Part shown: positions 10,681 through 21,840 of the stretch, one piece after another | Position numbering within the stretch: position 1 is the stretch's first letter | Layout of the letters: every line of letters begins with the position of its first letter | Assembly (NCBI RefSeq): GCF_041146795.1 | Contig: NC_135184.1 | Coordinates: forward strand, 2,567,967-2,631,966 | Origin: Maylandia zebra | Taxonomy: Eukaryota; Chordata; Actinopteri; Cichliformes; Cichlidae | DNA length: 64,000 bases | Direction: 5' to 3' | Translations under genes and position numbers: made by a program | Notes under the pieces: model-generated | What the model was told of the DNA's origin: nothing | The model's input: only the letters and a program-made list of their open reading frames with translations | The model's database searches: none

Positions 10681-11329
10681 CTGAAACGCACACAAAGTTC
10701 ATTTAAAGACAAGAACTATGAGCCAAGGCCGACGTAAATGTGTTTTATCTACTTTATCATAAATGTAAGTGTCTAGAAAGTCAGCACACACATGTAATTA
10801 TGCATTTCTTTATGTGTCCATCTATAGAGCGCTGCAGCTTATAGTGTAAATCTGCCTGTTCTGTCAGAAACCTGCCTGCAGAAAATGAACCTAAAGTATG
10901 TAATGCAAGAATGTGCAAGAAAAGCATAAAGTGACAATTATGAATTATGACAATTATGAATCACTTAATATGATAAGGAAATTCTGCAGGTCATTAATCA
11001 ATGTATAAAACTAAAATAAAATGTATTTTTAGTGACACGAGATACAAATATGGAAGCAAGATGTATAATTAGAATTATTTATAATAAACATTAATAAATC
11101 AGTGCAATTTCTTTAACCATAGAGAATAACTAAATCCTTCAGGACAATGTCACATCAATGCACTGAACTCACTATGTTATCCACCTGACAGCCTCCACAT
11201 GTTCTCACTGTAATTTCCCCTCATGAATGAATTTATGCTGCACTAATGTGAATGTTTGCAGGGAAATCAAACGCATTTCACTCGCAGTACTCGAGCTGAC
11301 TTATCTTTGTTTGAATGATGACTTGTACG

Positions 11330-11600
11330 GCGCTGATTCCACAGATAAGGTATGAAATATATCAGGCTACGTCAATAGCGCTTGGTCTTCAGGGTTTCTA
11401 CTCCAAGTTCGTATTTCATACGGGTCCACATTTCCAATGCACGCTATTTTCTGCAAGTACAGCTGCTTCGCCTCTGGACCCAATCGGTCTCTATACAGTC
11501 CATTCTCTTTTGAGCTGCTTTTAAGCATCTTGTAATCGTCGTTCCAACACATTGTGTTTGTTTTGATTCGTAGACCCCGAAAATGGTGCCGTGCTCCCAC
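11330..11600 (-). pseudogene. Upstream exon fragment of the SWIM-type gene
   Basis: The minus strand encodes KQLYLQKIACIGNVDPYEI and NPEDQALLT, then an in-frame TAG where a Tyr codon is expected. The motif (YLxKxxxxxxxDPYEI) precedes SWIM fingers in fish proteins of this family as I recall them; that link is from memory, not from a search. It starts just inside the right inverted repeat. Confidence 0.5.
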
Positions 11601-11635
11601 AATGCATTGCGGCGTGACGTCAACTCCAAAGCCTA
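11571..11635. repeat. Right terminal inverted repeat of the THAP/SWIM element, with CRE site
   Basis: Reverse complement begins TAGGCTTTGGAGTTGACGTC. It contains a perfect palindromic cAMP-response element TGACGTCA (about 11615-11622) and an accattttcggggtcta block that matches the left end. Confidence 0.6.
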
Positions 11636-11689
11636 ATTAGAAGAATCTGAAAACCAAACTGAATCATTTATCATTTGTTTCACCGTGAG

Positions 11690-12010
11690 GTCCGGTATGT
11701 TATGTAAATATACATAATATCATGTGTGGTATCCATATAAACCTCTAAATCTCAGCTCAAAGAAAATATAAAGCTTTCCTACAGCCACCAAACACATCAA
11801 AAACAAAAAACAATTAAAAGAACAGTTATGTCACTTCACAAAATGTATGTACACACAAATAACCGAACCCCGTATACTCTCGATTTCATGTAACCAAACA
11901 AACAACACATTTTCTAATAGCAGAGATCTAACTGATTCTAAAATTGCAAGTTTTGTCGTGCTCTGACCAAAATGCACTGAACCAGCTGCAAAAGAAGGCT
12001 AAACATAATC
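11690..12010. repeat. Old repeat, second diverged copy at about 16130-16480
   Basis: Both copies share a run of landmarks in the same order: ctacagccaccaaacaca, attaaaagarcagtt, ttcatgtaacca and agtgaaccagc-like segments. Divergence is high. No coding potential was seen and the family is unknown. Confidence 0.55.
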
Positions 12011-12013
12011 TTC

Positions 12014-15000
12014 ATGCTTAATAAACTTCATGTTTTGATAAACAATACAATCATTGCTCTTGGGGACTTTAACAAAGCCAATCTGAGCCAAGAGCTTCCC
12101 AAATACAAGCAGTATATTAAATGCCCGACCAGGGAGGAGAGGACATTAGACCACTGTTATAGCACGATCAGCGGGGCCTATCGTGCGGTGCCCCGCGCTT
12201 CACTCGGACTTTCTGACCACGTCATGATTCACCTGATCCCCGCGTACAGACAGAGGCTGAAGCTCTCCAAACCTGTCGTGAGGACCAAAAAACTGTGGAG
12301 CAACGAGGCTGTGGAGGAGCTTCGCACGTGTTTGGAGTCTACAGACTGGGACACAATGAAGGCTGCTTCTAACAGCTTGGACGAGTTTACGGACACTGTC
12401 ACCTCCTATATCCACTTCTGTGAGGACAGCATTGTGCCATCACGCACCAGGGTGAGTTATAACAATGACAAACCCTGGTTTACTCCTAAACTCAAAAAGC
12501 TGTGGCTGGAAAAGAGAAAGGCGTTCAGAAGCGGCGACAGGGACTGCTACAGAGAGGCCAAGTACAGGTTCACTAAAGAAGTGGACATTGCTAAACACCA
12601 GCACTGTGAGAAGATGCAGCAGCAGATCTCAGAGAATGACTCGGCCTCTGTGTGGAAAGGTTTTAGGAATATCACTGTCGCGCTGACCTAGTAGGTGTGG
12701 CTGTTATTCCTCTCTTCCTCCTCCTACCCACTACCTGTTCGGTGCTGCTGCTTGCGCATGGCCGCTGATTAGACCTTGTGTGCAATCAAAACTAAGCGCG
12801 GCCTGGTGTGCGCCGCCCTGCCAGGTGAGCCACATTAGAGCAATCAAGGGTGGGCGTGCCTAGTAGACCTTAAAATGCATGCAGCAGTCATTTGACCCGT
12901 GCGTGACATACTGAGAGGACAGCAAACAAAGTACGATCCACTTTTCCACTGTGAGGAAGACTTTAAGCAAGACGGGCTATCGGTAAGCTCTTGGGCTCAC
13001 ATTTGCTGCTTATATGTTTGGAACTATGGAAGCTCAATTGTGGAAATGTTTTACGCTTAGGGAAATAGTTGCTGCATTTAAGTTTAAAAAATTATATTGA
13101 TATTAAAATGAATGTTTAAGTTTGAATAAATTGTTTGTGCAGATAGTGTTTCCCACATATTTATGTTAATTAATATTAAAAATAGATCGTAAAACTAGTG
13201 TAAATATGTTTGGTTTGATTTAAGGAAAATAATTCTTTGTAAAAGAAAATCCTTGGTTAATGTCTCTATTAAAATGTTTGTAAACTCTAAAATGTATACT
13301 TTAAAATACAATTGTTTATAAAAAAGTGTTAAATGCAAAGAAGACACATTTTGTATATTTGAGAACCACAGTTAAATTAACAGTTAACCACATGGTAAAT
13401 GGCTTTACTGAAGTGTATTTTGTTATTTCATCTGTCTTCTGTGTAATGCATGTAATTTAACTGAATGGTTACTGGTTAATGAAATGTTCTTTATTTTTGT
13501 GTTGAAAGGTTTTTTACCTGCTGCTACCTACCTACCTACCAGCTATCAAACTAGCTGGTCAAAATAAAGTTGAGTGAAATTCAAAGTCTGGTCTTTTTCA
13601 AGTGTGGGCTCCTCACAGTCAGAGAACACTTGACAATCACCAACTACAAGCCTAAAACCCCCCACTCCACTGATGACTTGCTCTTGACCAACACCCTCAA
13701 CGACTTTTACTGCCGTTTTGACGAGCCATCGGGCAGCCTTCACACCTCCAACGGCCCCAACAATAGAGACACTTTGGACACTCATTCCCCCACCTCTCCC
13801 CCCTCCATAGAGCCATCACCACCTTCAAACACTTCACCTACAACACCCCCCTCCTCACCACACACCAAGGAGGATTTCACACCACCTCCTCCCACCACAA
13901 CTCTTCATTGTGAGGAAGCAGTTTAAGAGTCTGAATGCTCGGAAAGCTCCCGGCCCAGACGGTGTTTCTCCTGCCACCCTCAGACACTGTGCAAACGAGC
14001 TGGCCCCAGTGTTTTCTGGCATTTTCAACTCCTCACTGCAGGCATGTCATGTGCCTGCCTGCTTCAAGTTCCATAATCCCTGTCCCCAAGAAACCTAGGA
14101 TCACTGGACTAAATGTCAGAGCCACGGGTCTGTAGTCATCTGTGGTCATGAAGACCCTCACGGCCCCCCTCCTGGACCCCCTGCAGTTTGCATATAGAGC
14201 CAACAGGTCTGTAGACGACGCCATCAACATGGCCCTACACTTCATCCTGCAGCATCTGGACTCCCCAGGAACCTACGCCAGGATCCTGTTTGTGGACTTC
14301 AGCTCTGCCTTCAACACCATCCTTCCAGACCATCTCCGAGGCAAGCTTTCCCAGATGAATGTGCCTGATCCCATCTGCCGGTGGATCACTGACTTCCTGA
14401 CGGACAGGAAGCAGCATGTGAGGCTGGGAAAGAATGTCTCGGACTCCCGGACCATCAGCACCGGCTCCCCTCAGGGCTGTGTTCTTTCTCCTCTGCTTTT
14501 CTCCCTGTACACCAACTGCTGCACCTCCACCCACCAGTCTGTCAAGCTAATCAAGTTTGCAGATGACACCACCGTTATTGGGCTCATCTCGGACGGGGAT
14601 GAGTCTGCCTACAGGAGGGAGGTTGAACGTCTGGTGTCCTGGTGCAGCCACAACAACCTGGTGCTGAATGCCCAGAAGACAGTGGACATTATTGTGGACT
14701 TCAGGAAGCACACAGCCCCACTCCCCCCCATTATCCTGACTGACACCCCCATCACCTCTGTGGACTCATTCCGCTTCCTGGGTACCACCATCACCTCCCT
14801 CATTAAGAAAGCCCAGCAGAGGATGTACTTCCTGAGGCAGCTGAAGAAATTCAACCTGCCAACACGGACGATGATGCAATTCTACACTGCAATCATCGAG
14901 TCCATCCTCACCTCCTCCATCACTGTGTGGTACGCTGGAGCAACTATCAGGGACAAACAGAGACAGTCTGTTTGACCTGCTCCCCTCAGGCAGGAGGCTC

Positions 15001-15280
15001 CGGTCCATTCGCACCAGAACCTCTCGCCATAAGAACAGTTTCTTCCCCTCTGCTGTTGGACACATGAACAATAACCATATGACTGTTCCCACCACTAACA
15101 CATGACCCTACGCTGTGTTCACTGCATCATTCCATGTTTGGCACTGATCACCACCTGCACTCATGTATATATCTTTCTACTTAGCACTTTTAATTCTTAT
15201 TTTTGTCTATTTAAGCGTTATCTGACAATGTTTGCACTAAGTACCGCAGAAATTTCCTAATGTTGTAAACCTGCTCAACA
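12014..15280 (+). mobile_element. CR1/Rex1-like LINE (copy A), 5'-truncated and split by a solo LTR
   Basis: The first part (12014-12675) encodes the end of an AP endonuclease ([19 protein letters not shown]) and the linker (NDKPWFTPKLKKLWLEKRKAF). After the solo LTR the frame resumes at 13641 (NYKPKTPHSTDD). A later part (13910-14975) is the reverse transcriptase: ARKAPGPDGV, DPLQFAYRANRSVDDA, FVDFSSAFNTI, STGSPQGCVLSPLLF, FADDTTVIG. The catalytic F-ADD is kept. At least two frameshifts (near 13915 and 14085) and an internal deletion before LLPSGRRLRSIRTRT (about 14980) make it dead. Family naming is by resemblance to abundant fish LINEs. Confidence 0.8.
12676..13635. mobile_element. Solo LTR, 960 bp, inserted in LINE A
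   Basis: It begins TGTCGCGCTG and ends ACTTGACA (TG...CA), and is flanked by the 5-bp duplication ATCAC at 12671-12675 and 13636-13640. Taking it out with one duplication rejoins the LINE frame exactly. Inside are a TATA-like ttaaaatgcatg near 12870 and AATAAA near 13563, which suggests + orientation. It is what remains after recombination between the two LTRs of a Gypsy or ERV-type element. Confidence 0.85.
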
Positions 15281-15365
15281 TTTGGCTATGAAACCCTTTC
15301 TGATTTTTGATTTCTGAAAGGAAAAATCTGATGATAATGGAGAAGGGACAACAGCTCTGAACATG

Positions 15366-15845
15366 TCCGGTCTAATAAAACAGTTGTCACAGTCTGGCTG
15401 AGGCAGACTGTATGAATGTGAGGAGAGGATCTGAAATGCAGACACAAAAGGAACGTGGAACCAAAACTTCGTATTAACAAAAAGCGAGCTGTTTAATGAG
15501 GCTGGTTTAAAAAAAAAAAAAAAAAAAAAAGGGTACAAACAAAGGGCAAGGCAAACTGAAGCAAAACTAACATTAACCTAAAGTGGGTGAACTAAACAAA
15601 CAACATGAAAAACCCTGACATGAAACTTAGAAACATGACGTGGAGAACATGACGAGAACAACAGATAACCTGACAAGGACCGAACAGAAACACACAGGGG
15701 TGATTAGGGGAAATGGAAACACATGGGGAAACAGCTGACACTAATCTGAAATAACAAGCAAAGCCGACTACACTGACATAGGACACAGATCTTCAAAATA
15801 AAACAGGAAACATGAGAGGCAGACATGACAATACAACGTCACAAC
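15366..15845. repeat. Unclassified interspersed repeat with a 22-base A tract
   Basis: Begins about tgtcacagtctggctgaggc and runs to about gacaatacaacgtcacaaca. It includes an A tract at 15509-15530. Phrases such as gagaggatctgaaatgcaga and ggggaaacagctgacact are of a kind seen across fish genomes. No protein is encoded and I cannot name the family. Confidence 0.4.
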
Positions 15846-16904
15846 AAGAACAAGACGACAAGAAACATGATCTTCACCAACCTCACACGGCCTGGCTGAA
15901 CAGTTGCTGTCTTATCATACATGAAGTGAGCAGTGTTCATACAACCCGTAATGTTACTTTGAGTTAAGGAGGTAAAAATATAAAGTCCATCTCAGTCCAT
16001 GCGTCCAAGTGCAAGCACAATTCCCCCGCACTCTACAGAGGGCAGTGGCACATACTTGTGACATCACAAACATTAACTTAGGCTGTCTTAACCAGTTAAA
16101 GGTCAAGAGTCATGCAACCCTCCATGGCATCAAGCCTTTCTTGCAAATGTCAGCATGTGTAGTATCCACAAAACCTTAGAATCTCAGCTAAAAGCTCATT
16201 TAAACCATTTCTACAGCCACCAAACACAGCAAAAACAAGCAATGATTAAAAGAGCAGTTGCGTAAATGCACATAAGTCCGCTAAACACAGACAACCGAGC
16301 CCAGAATTTGCCAGACTTCATGTAACCAGGTAAACAATGGCTCGTTAGCTCACAGAGACCTCACAGATTCCAAAACACCAAGTTCCATCATGCTTCAACC
16401 AAAAGTCAGTGAACCAGCCACAAAGGAAGACCACAAAAAACGCACAGCAGGGCAAATGCGCTAAAACAGAAACTGGCTTACCGTCCCTTCCGCAGTTTTC
16501 ACTGTTAGCCGATAGCCAGCATAGCTACTGATAATGGAGAGCTAACTAGAAGCATCAGAGCCACTTTTGTCAACAACCACCATTTTGGACCCAGCTAAAG
16601 ACACGTAGACAGACACCACAGCTGTGTCCCAATTCCTAGGCCACATCCTCCAGAGGCCGCATTTGAAGGCCGATTCCGTCACAGCCAGGCGACGAAGGCT
16701 TTCCCAGTTCCAAGGCTGCTCCAAATGCGGCTGATAAAAATGCTTTGAGCAGGAAGCTCAAAGAGACCTTTGGTGCTATATTAACGAAACACCACACAAC
16801 TGCAACTGTTACAATGTCTGGTTGCAATAACTTTAACTCGCTGCTTTGTCAAGACTGACCTTCATTGATCATTCATATTTGAATCCTCCCTGTAGACACT
16901 GACA
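15846..16904. other. Repeat-rich non-coding interval
   Basis: Holds the second copy of the old repeat (about 16130-16480). At about 16620 there is cagctgtgtcccaattcc, which resembles the termini of fish hAT-type elements, but no matching inverted end was found. No gene was seen. Confidence 0.35.
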
Positions 16905-17110
16905 GTTAACCAGGTCACATACTGCTGCAGACTTTTAATCCAGATGTAGGCCTGTGTTTCTGAGCTCAGGTCATACATGTGGTCCTCACAGGGCAGCCAC
17001 TACAAACGTGATTTATAGAATATGATGTTGGACATTAAACAGAATATAAAGTATTTAAAATGAGCTCTACCCTAAACATATTCAGCAGTAATTTTAATTC
17101 ATTTGATGCT
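16905..17110 (+). repeat. About 205-bp repeat, inverted copy at 38690-38880
   Basis: The reverse complement of 38690-38880 matches here over almost the whole length: atccagatgta, ctgtgtttctgagctcaggt, tggtcctcacagggcagc, gatttatagaatatgatg and cagcagtaat in order. Small indels separate the copies. Non-coding. Confidence 0.7.
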
Positions 17111-19090
17111 GATGGGGAACATTTTTCTGCACAATTGTTTTTTACTTTGCAGTAATACAGTTTTATGTGTACTGAGGTGTTTAAATAATATATTATATTT
17201 ATATTCTTACAATTCTTTAATAATTCTTCAGTCGGGAAGGAAGGCAGAAACTTAAAGACGCTGCAGGAGGCTTACAGCATATTTAAAACAATAAAAGAGA
17301 GGCAGCACAAACACTATGTTTCAATCTGCAGTTGTCTCTGTTTGCCTTTCTGTCACACATCTGTCTTATGTATGTATGGTCTTTTATCTAATAAACTATG
17401 AGAAATTAATACCATGTAACTGTTTCCCTGTGTCCCTTCCCCCTGTTTCTCTTGTATCCAGTCTCTATCTATGCTGTTTGCTGTAAAATACACAGTACTG
17501 TCCAAAAGTCTTGAGCACCCACCTGATTGTTTTTCTTTTCCAGGAGAAAGACTGTGGCGGAGGTGTGGTCCCGGGCGCGGCTGCAGGGGAGGAGTGGTGC
17601 AGTGAGCTCAACGGGGCGGTGCTGCAGACGCAGGTGAGAACAGCTGATGGCGTTCGGACTGATGATGGTTTCCTTCCCCTTTTATGGTGAGATGGGAGAG
17701 GAGCGGAGGGGGAGCTGGAAATCAGCTGAGACCGGAGCTGTCAGACTGTGCACGGTCATAACAAATGAAAACTAGAAATAAACGTCTGGCGACAAACAAC
17801 TGTGCCTGTGTGTACGTGTGTGAAGTGCATTTCACAAGACTCAGAGTGGTCTTGAACAAGAGTTCTACAGGCTTTCTGAAGGTGCTGCTTTTTTGGAGGT
17901 TGGACATTTGGACATGTAATTGTAACTTTCTTGTACAAAGACTGAGTGTGAAGATGAGAAAACAACTGTGAGCTGTGTTCAATTTCATGACACACTATGT
18001 GTGTCTTCATTCAGAATCAGAGACTTTATTTATCCTCAAGGGGCAATTAACAATTTCATTATCAGGCTGGTGCCTACATGACTGTAGAAACTGAGCTCCC
18101 CACTGCTGAATATAAAAAGACTGTATCCACACGATGAGAGCCTGCAACAGACTCGTGAGTTTGAGAGCGCTTACCTCCAAGCAAATTATTGAGGAGATGA
18201 GTGTTTGAAAACTGAGAGCAGACAGAATAACTGCTGCAATCTCAACTGATAAAGAACCCAGCTGAAGCCAATTTAGTTTAATAAAGAATTGAAAACAGAG
18301 TTCATGTTTTTGTTTTCATTTTTCCACATGAATGTTAAAGTCAGGTACTAATTATTTTATCTGAACTGATCACTAAATCGGACAAATCAAACTCAGAGTA
18401 AGAGCCAGACTGACAATAAACAACAAATAAAACAGTTTTTTTTCGGTTAGGGTGTGCAGGGCTAAGAATAAGACTTTCAAATAAATGATAACTTTGTCTG
18501 TGGGTTATTAATAAATCAGAAGTAAAGATTCCTGCCACTGCTGCTCCTCAGTGCAGCTCGCTCTGTTCCCTGGAATGAATTTGACTCTGTTCCCCAGATG
18601 CTGCAGCTTCATGTTTCTAAGAATAGAGCCAACAACAGCTGTGTTGTAGCTGTGTGAAAAATAGACTTAAAACATGAATGGTTTCGTGGTAAACCTGGGG
18701 CTTCTGTTTCACACAACACCTCGTCCTCACAGTGGTACAGTCACCCCTGCTGCTCCGGCTCAGCTGACAGGAGCTGTGTTACTTTGGGCTGCAGTGGTTA
18801 AAGGAGCCTGGCTAGCTATAGGATTATTTTCAGAGGTTACATTTATTACAAGTACCATTAACACTAAATGATGCCCAGGAGTAAGTGAGCATTTGACACT
18901 GAGCAGGAAGAACTGCTGGAGAACCACAAACCATGCTGAGCTAAGGAAGTTGGACCAGGAAACCCAGGGAACCATGAAAATCCAAAATCCAAACTGTCTG
19001 ATTAAAAAGTCAGAATCGACAAAGTCATTTAATGAAGTCGATCCTCTAGAGACTAAGAATATCTGTACAAAGTTTAATGTCTTTAGTCCA
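17111..19090. other. Non-coding spacer upstream of J1
   Basis: A GC-rich repeat-like patch lies at about 17540-17640. A LINE 3'-end fragment in minus orientation sits at about 18012-18060 (agactttatttatcctcaag). From about 19099 the sequence is shared with the J2 flank. No gene was seen. Confidence 0.4.
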
Positions 19091-19297
19091 GATCCAGTCC
19101 ATGTGGACTAAAGTAGTGGACTGACCAACAGACTGACATTAACATCAGAGCCGTGCTGCTAGTGTGGCTAAAAGAAAAGAGAAGAAGAGACAGTCATGTT
19201 GATATGAACATTAGAGAAACACATCATGGAGCTGAAATATGATCCTGCTTCCTCATTTGGACTCATTCACCTCAGCTGACACGTTCAACAGCAGACA

Positions 19298-19325
19298 GGT
19301 TTTTGTAGCAGTCTGTCTCACTGTG
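19298..19325 (+). promoter_or_regulatory. Recombination signal (12-type) of J1
   Basis: Nonamer GGTTTTTGT (19298-19306), a 12-bp spacer, and heptamer CACTGTG (19319-19325) lie directly 5' of J1. They are compatible with the V signals under the 12/23 rule. Confidence 0.93.
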
Positions 19326-19383
19326 GGAGTAGGATGGTACAACTACCTCATCTTTGGCTCTGGAACTAAACTGTCTGTAACAG
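19326..19383 (+). CDS. TRG joining segment J1
   Basis: The segment reads GVGWYNYLIFGSGTKLSVT and carries the J motif FGxG (FGSG). It ends in phase 1 at a CAG|GTAAG donor (19384). The phase matches the acceptor of the C exons, so J1 can splice to C2, 1378 bases downstream. It differs from J2 only in its 5' part (GWYNYL versus YYYF), which adds diversity to CDR3. Confidence 0.92.
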
Positions 19384-19499
19384 GTAAGAACAAACATTTA
19401 TTTTCCTTCAGTTGTTTTATTGTAGAAGCTGAAAATGTGTTTAAAGTCAGTTTCTGCTGCTTCAGGCTTTACATGTTAGTTTTTCATCATTAGTAGAGA

Positions 19500-20740
19500 A
19501 TTCATCTGCAGCCATTGTTACATAAGAAAAGCTCAATAATCTCTGAAAACATGTTGAAATCTCACTGAACAACTAAAGTTATTCTTTATTTCTGCAAATA
19601 TTAGTGATGTTACAAATATTTAGGATTTGATCCTCTCAGTGATTCTGCTGGTTTTTAACACGAGATCATATTTGATGTTAAAAATAATATGTTTGGTATT
19701 AAAATGTACATAGAAATGTCAGCTTTGGTTAAATGTAAATAAAAACATTGAGAAATGTGTTTGTTCAGAAAGTCTTTTTTCTAAAGAATATATGAATATG
19801 TGAGTTAAAACTGATTCTGTTAAAAAATAACAATAAAAAGAATCATGTTTATTTAGCAAGTAATGATTTAATAAACATATTTATGTGTTCAAGAGCAAAA
19901 TAATAAATACTTTTAACGGTTAAATTAATGTATTATTTAAGAATATTTTTAAAATTAAATAAAAAATAAATAAAATTACAATTTTATAGAAAATAAAAAA
20001 CATTCTAACTTTACATATAATGGTGCAAACTTAAGTGTTTCAATCCTGATGGACTGTTTAAATTTATTTAAATCATATTTGACAAAATTAAATGTTAGTT
20101 CTCAAGAACAGCATCAGACGGCGAACATTTCCGTATAATTGAATCAATATTTTCAAGTTTATAATTATAAAAATATTTCATTTCATACATAAAAACTATG
20201 AACATACTTGTGAAAAGAAAACACTGACATTCTATTTCGGTGTTAATTTTATTAAATTAAAGTGTGTAATATTAAATATTTAAGATGTTATCTCAACGCT
20301 GTGAGCTCTGAAATTTTTTTATTAAAGTTTTAAATAATAAAAAAATATATGTTAAATGTCTTTGTCATTATTATGAAATTACCCATAAAAGTCCTAAAAG
20401 GAGAGAGCTTGTTCGAGCTGGCAGTGGATAATAGAGGGAACATCACTGACACACTGGGAGTCCAAACACAAACAGGACCAGTGGTTCACACAATTCAGAA
20501 TCACCAGTTAACTGAAAAAACTTGTATTTGGATTGTAGATGGAAATCAGAGCACCCAGAAAAGAACGACACAGGCACCGAGAGTTCCTGCAAACACACAG
20601 CAGAGCCCCACCCGACCAGCAGGTCTGACCCCACAACCTTCACCCTTTGAGGCTACAGAGCAAACCACCACATCACCATGTCACCATTATGTTTTCAAAT
20701 ATTTCTTATGAAGCTAAAAAGAGGAAACAACAGAACATAA
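19500..20740. other. AT-rich J1-C2 intron
   Basis: Very AT-rich intronic DNA. A 120-codon frame at 20349-20711 ends just before C2. It lies where the C2 exon start would have been and shows no Ig features, so I do not call it a gene. Confidence 0.5.
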
Positions 20741-20760
20741 TCTCTGTGTTTTTCAACCAG

Positions 20761-21316
20761 CAGGACCCAGAGTCCACGTGGAGGGGAACAGCTCCCTGCT
20801 GTGTGTGCCCCCAGCCATGTTTCCTCACCTGGTCCAGCTGTCGTGTAAAAGACAGAAGAAGAACGGCCGGCTGGAGGAGCTGCCCCCTGCTGATGGAGAG
20901 CAGCTGGAGCTCAGAGAGTCGGGACGCAACACCTCCATCTTACTGATCCATCAGCAGGAGAAAAGCACATATAAATGTACCTGCTGGGTGAAGCACGAGG
21001 GGGGCACAGTGGAGGCCCGAACACAACAAGGTAATGAAGGCTTGGTGACTGTGTTCAGCAGTGATTCAGCTTCATGTGGAGATGCTGTCAAAGAGAGCAG
21101 AGCAGCAGAGGACTGACATTTCTCACTGCAGCTCCAAACATTTATTTTTTTGTTCTTTTCATCGTAGATTATGTGCCATCTATGTTCGAGGTGAAGTCGA
21201 TCTACATGCTGTACACAGTGCTGATAGTGAAGAGTCTGGTGTACTGCTGTGGACTCTCTCTGCTGATGATGCTCACAAACAAGGGAGCGTCCACCAACTG
21301 CACACATGCTGACTGA
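20761..21316 (+). CDS. Divergent T-cell receptor gamma constant gene, cassette 2 (C2), two exons
   Basis: Exon 1 is 20761-21030, after an acceptor tttttcaaccag. Exon 2 is 21168-21316, after atcgtag, and ends with TGA at 21314. Both are phase 1 and open, so J1 can splice in. Compared with C1 and C3 it lacks the first 14 or so residues of the Ig domain (the A strand, including VVKPVVSVYP), and the new start is GPRVHVEGNSS. The core Trp is Cys (QLSCKRQ). There is no connecting-peptide exon: a short stalk DYVPSMFEVKSIYM leads straight into the same membrane helix (IVKSLVYCC) and tail. The cysteine for an interchain bond is therefore absent, as in some mammalian TRGC forms. It could be a functional non-disulfide isotype or a decaying gene. 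Confidence 0.82.
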
Positions 21317-21601
21317 CTGTTTCCTGCTCGCCTTTTCTCACCATCAGATTTCCTCCAGTCAGCAGACAGAAATGTAAATTAACTTCTGGTTGCTTCAATG
21401 TTTCATTACTGAGCATTTGACCTTTTCTCATTTAATCATCTTAAACTGTGTAACATAAATTTACAGATAAACATGTTTGATGTGTTTGTAAAAGTGTAGA
21501 TTCTTTATGTGAAGATTTCTTTTGTACATCTCTGCAGAAAAACTGATGCATTCAGATCCCACCATAACAAAATAACAGTGTAGTTATTTGTCTGAAGTAA
21601 A

Positions 21602-21607
21602 AATAAA
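21602..21607 (+). terminator. Poly(A) signal of C2
   Basis: AATAAA about 285 bases past the C2 stop, at a spacing close to that of C1 and C3. Confidence 0.5.
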
Positions 21608-21683
21608 GATTTTGATTTTAAGAATGCATTTCTCATTTCTTCTGTGATACATAACCTGTGTGACTGCAGCATTCACAGATCAT

Positions 21684-21840
21684 AAACTTGCTCTCCTGCA
21701 GCAGACGGGCTGTGTGGGTTTCTGCTCTGCAGCCTCCACACCGTTAGCTGTGGCTTTCACTTTAATAACACAACGACAGTTACAAACATGAACTCTGCTT
21801 CAAGTTGTTCAGGAAGCATCTGTGTTCATGTGTGTGAGAG
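21684..21840 (+). promoter_or_regulatory. Conserved block 3' of C2, candidate TRG enhancer
   Basis: Matches 4362-4520 and 45730-45890 with few changes (gcagacgggctgtgtgggtt, then gttagctgtggctttcactt), while the DNA on both sides here differs from the other cassettes. That island of similarity is the reason to suspect regulation. Confidence 0.4.

Larger units (their letters stand above)
9258..11635. mobile_element. Terminal-inverted-repeat DNA element with THAP and SWIM gene remnants
   Basis: The left end (9258-9333) and the right end (11571-11635, inverted) form imperfect terminal inverted repeats of about 70 bp. Both begin TAGG(g)CTTTGGAG and share TGA(C/T)GTCAC and a CCATTTT(G/C)GGGGTCTA block farther in. 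Inside are a broken THAP exon reading rightward from the left end and two exon-like pieces of a SWIM-finger protein reading leftward from the right end. THAP domains are common in P-element and Kolobok transposases. I found no DDE core, so the superfamily is open. Target duplication is unclear (perhaps TA). It lies between the L2 tail and an old repeat. Confidence 0.65.
19099..19680 (+). repeat. J1 flanking block duplicated at 42133-42700
   Basis: The block from catgtggactaaagtagtgg through the J segment to gatcatatttgatgtt is repeated around J2 with very few changes. It marks J-containing cassette duplication. Identity falls off sharply after it. Confidence 0.8.

Noticed and set aside
20349-20711. 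120-codon frame just 5' of C2
   Set aside because: No Ig or other domain, low-complexity Thr/Gln/Pro content, and the true C2 acceptor follows it. I considered it as a lost first exon of C2 but found no similarity to the C1 start.
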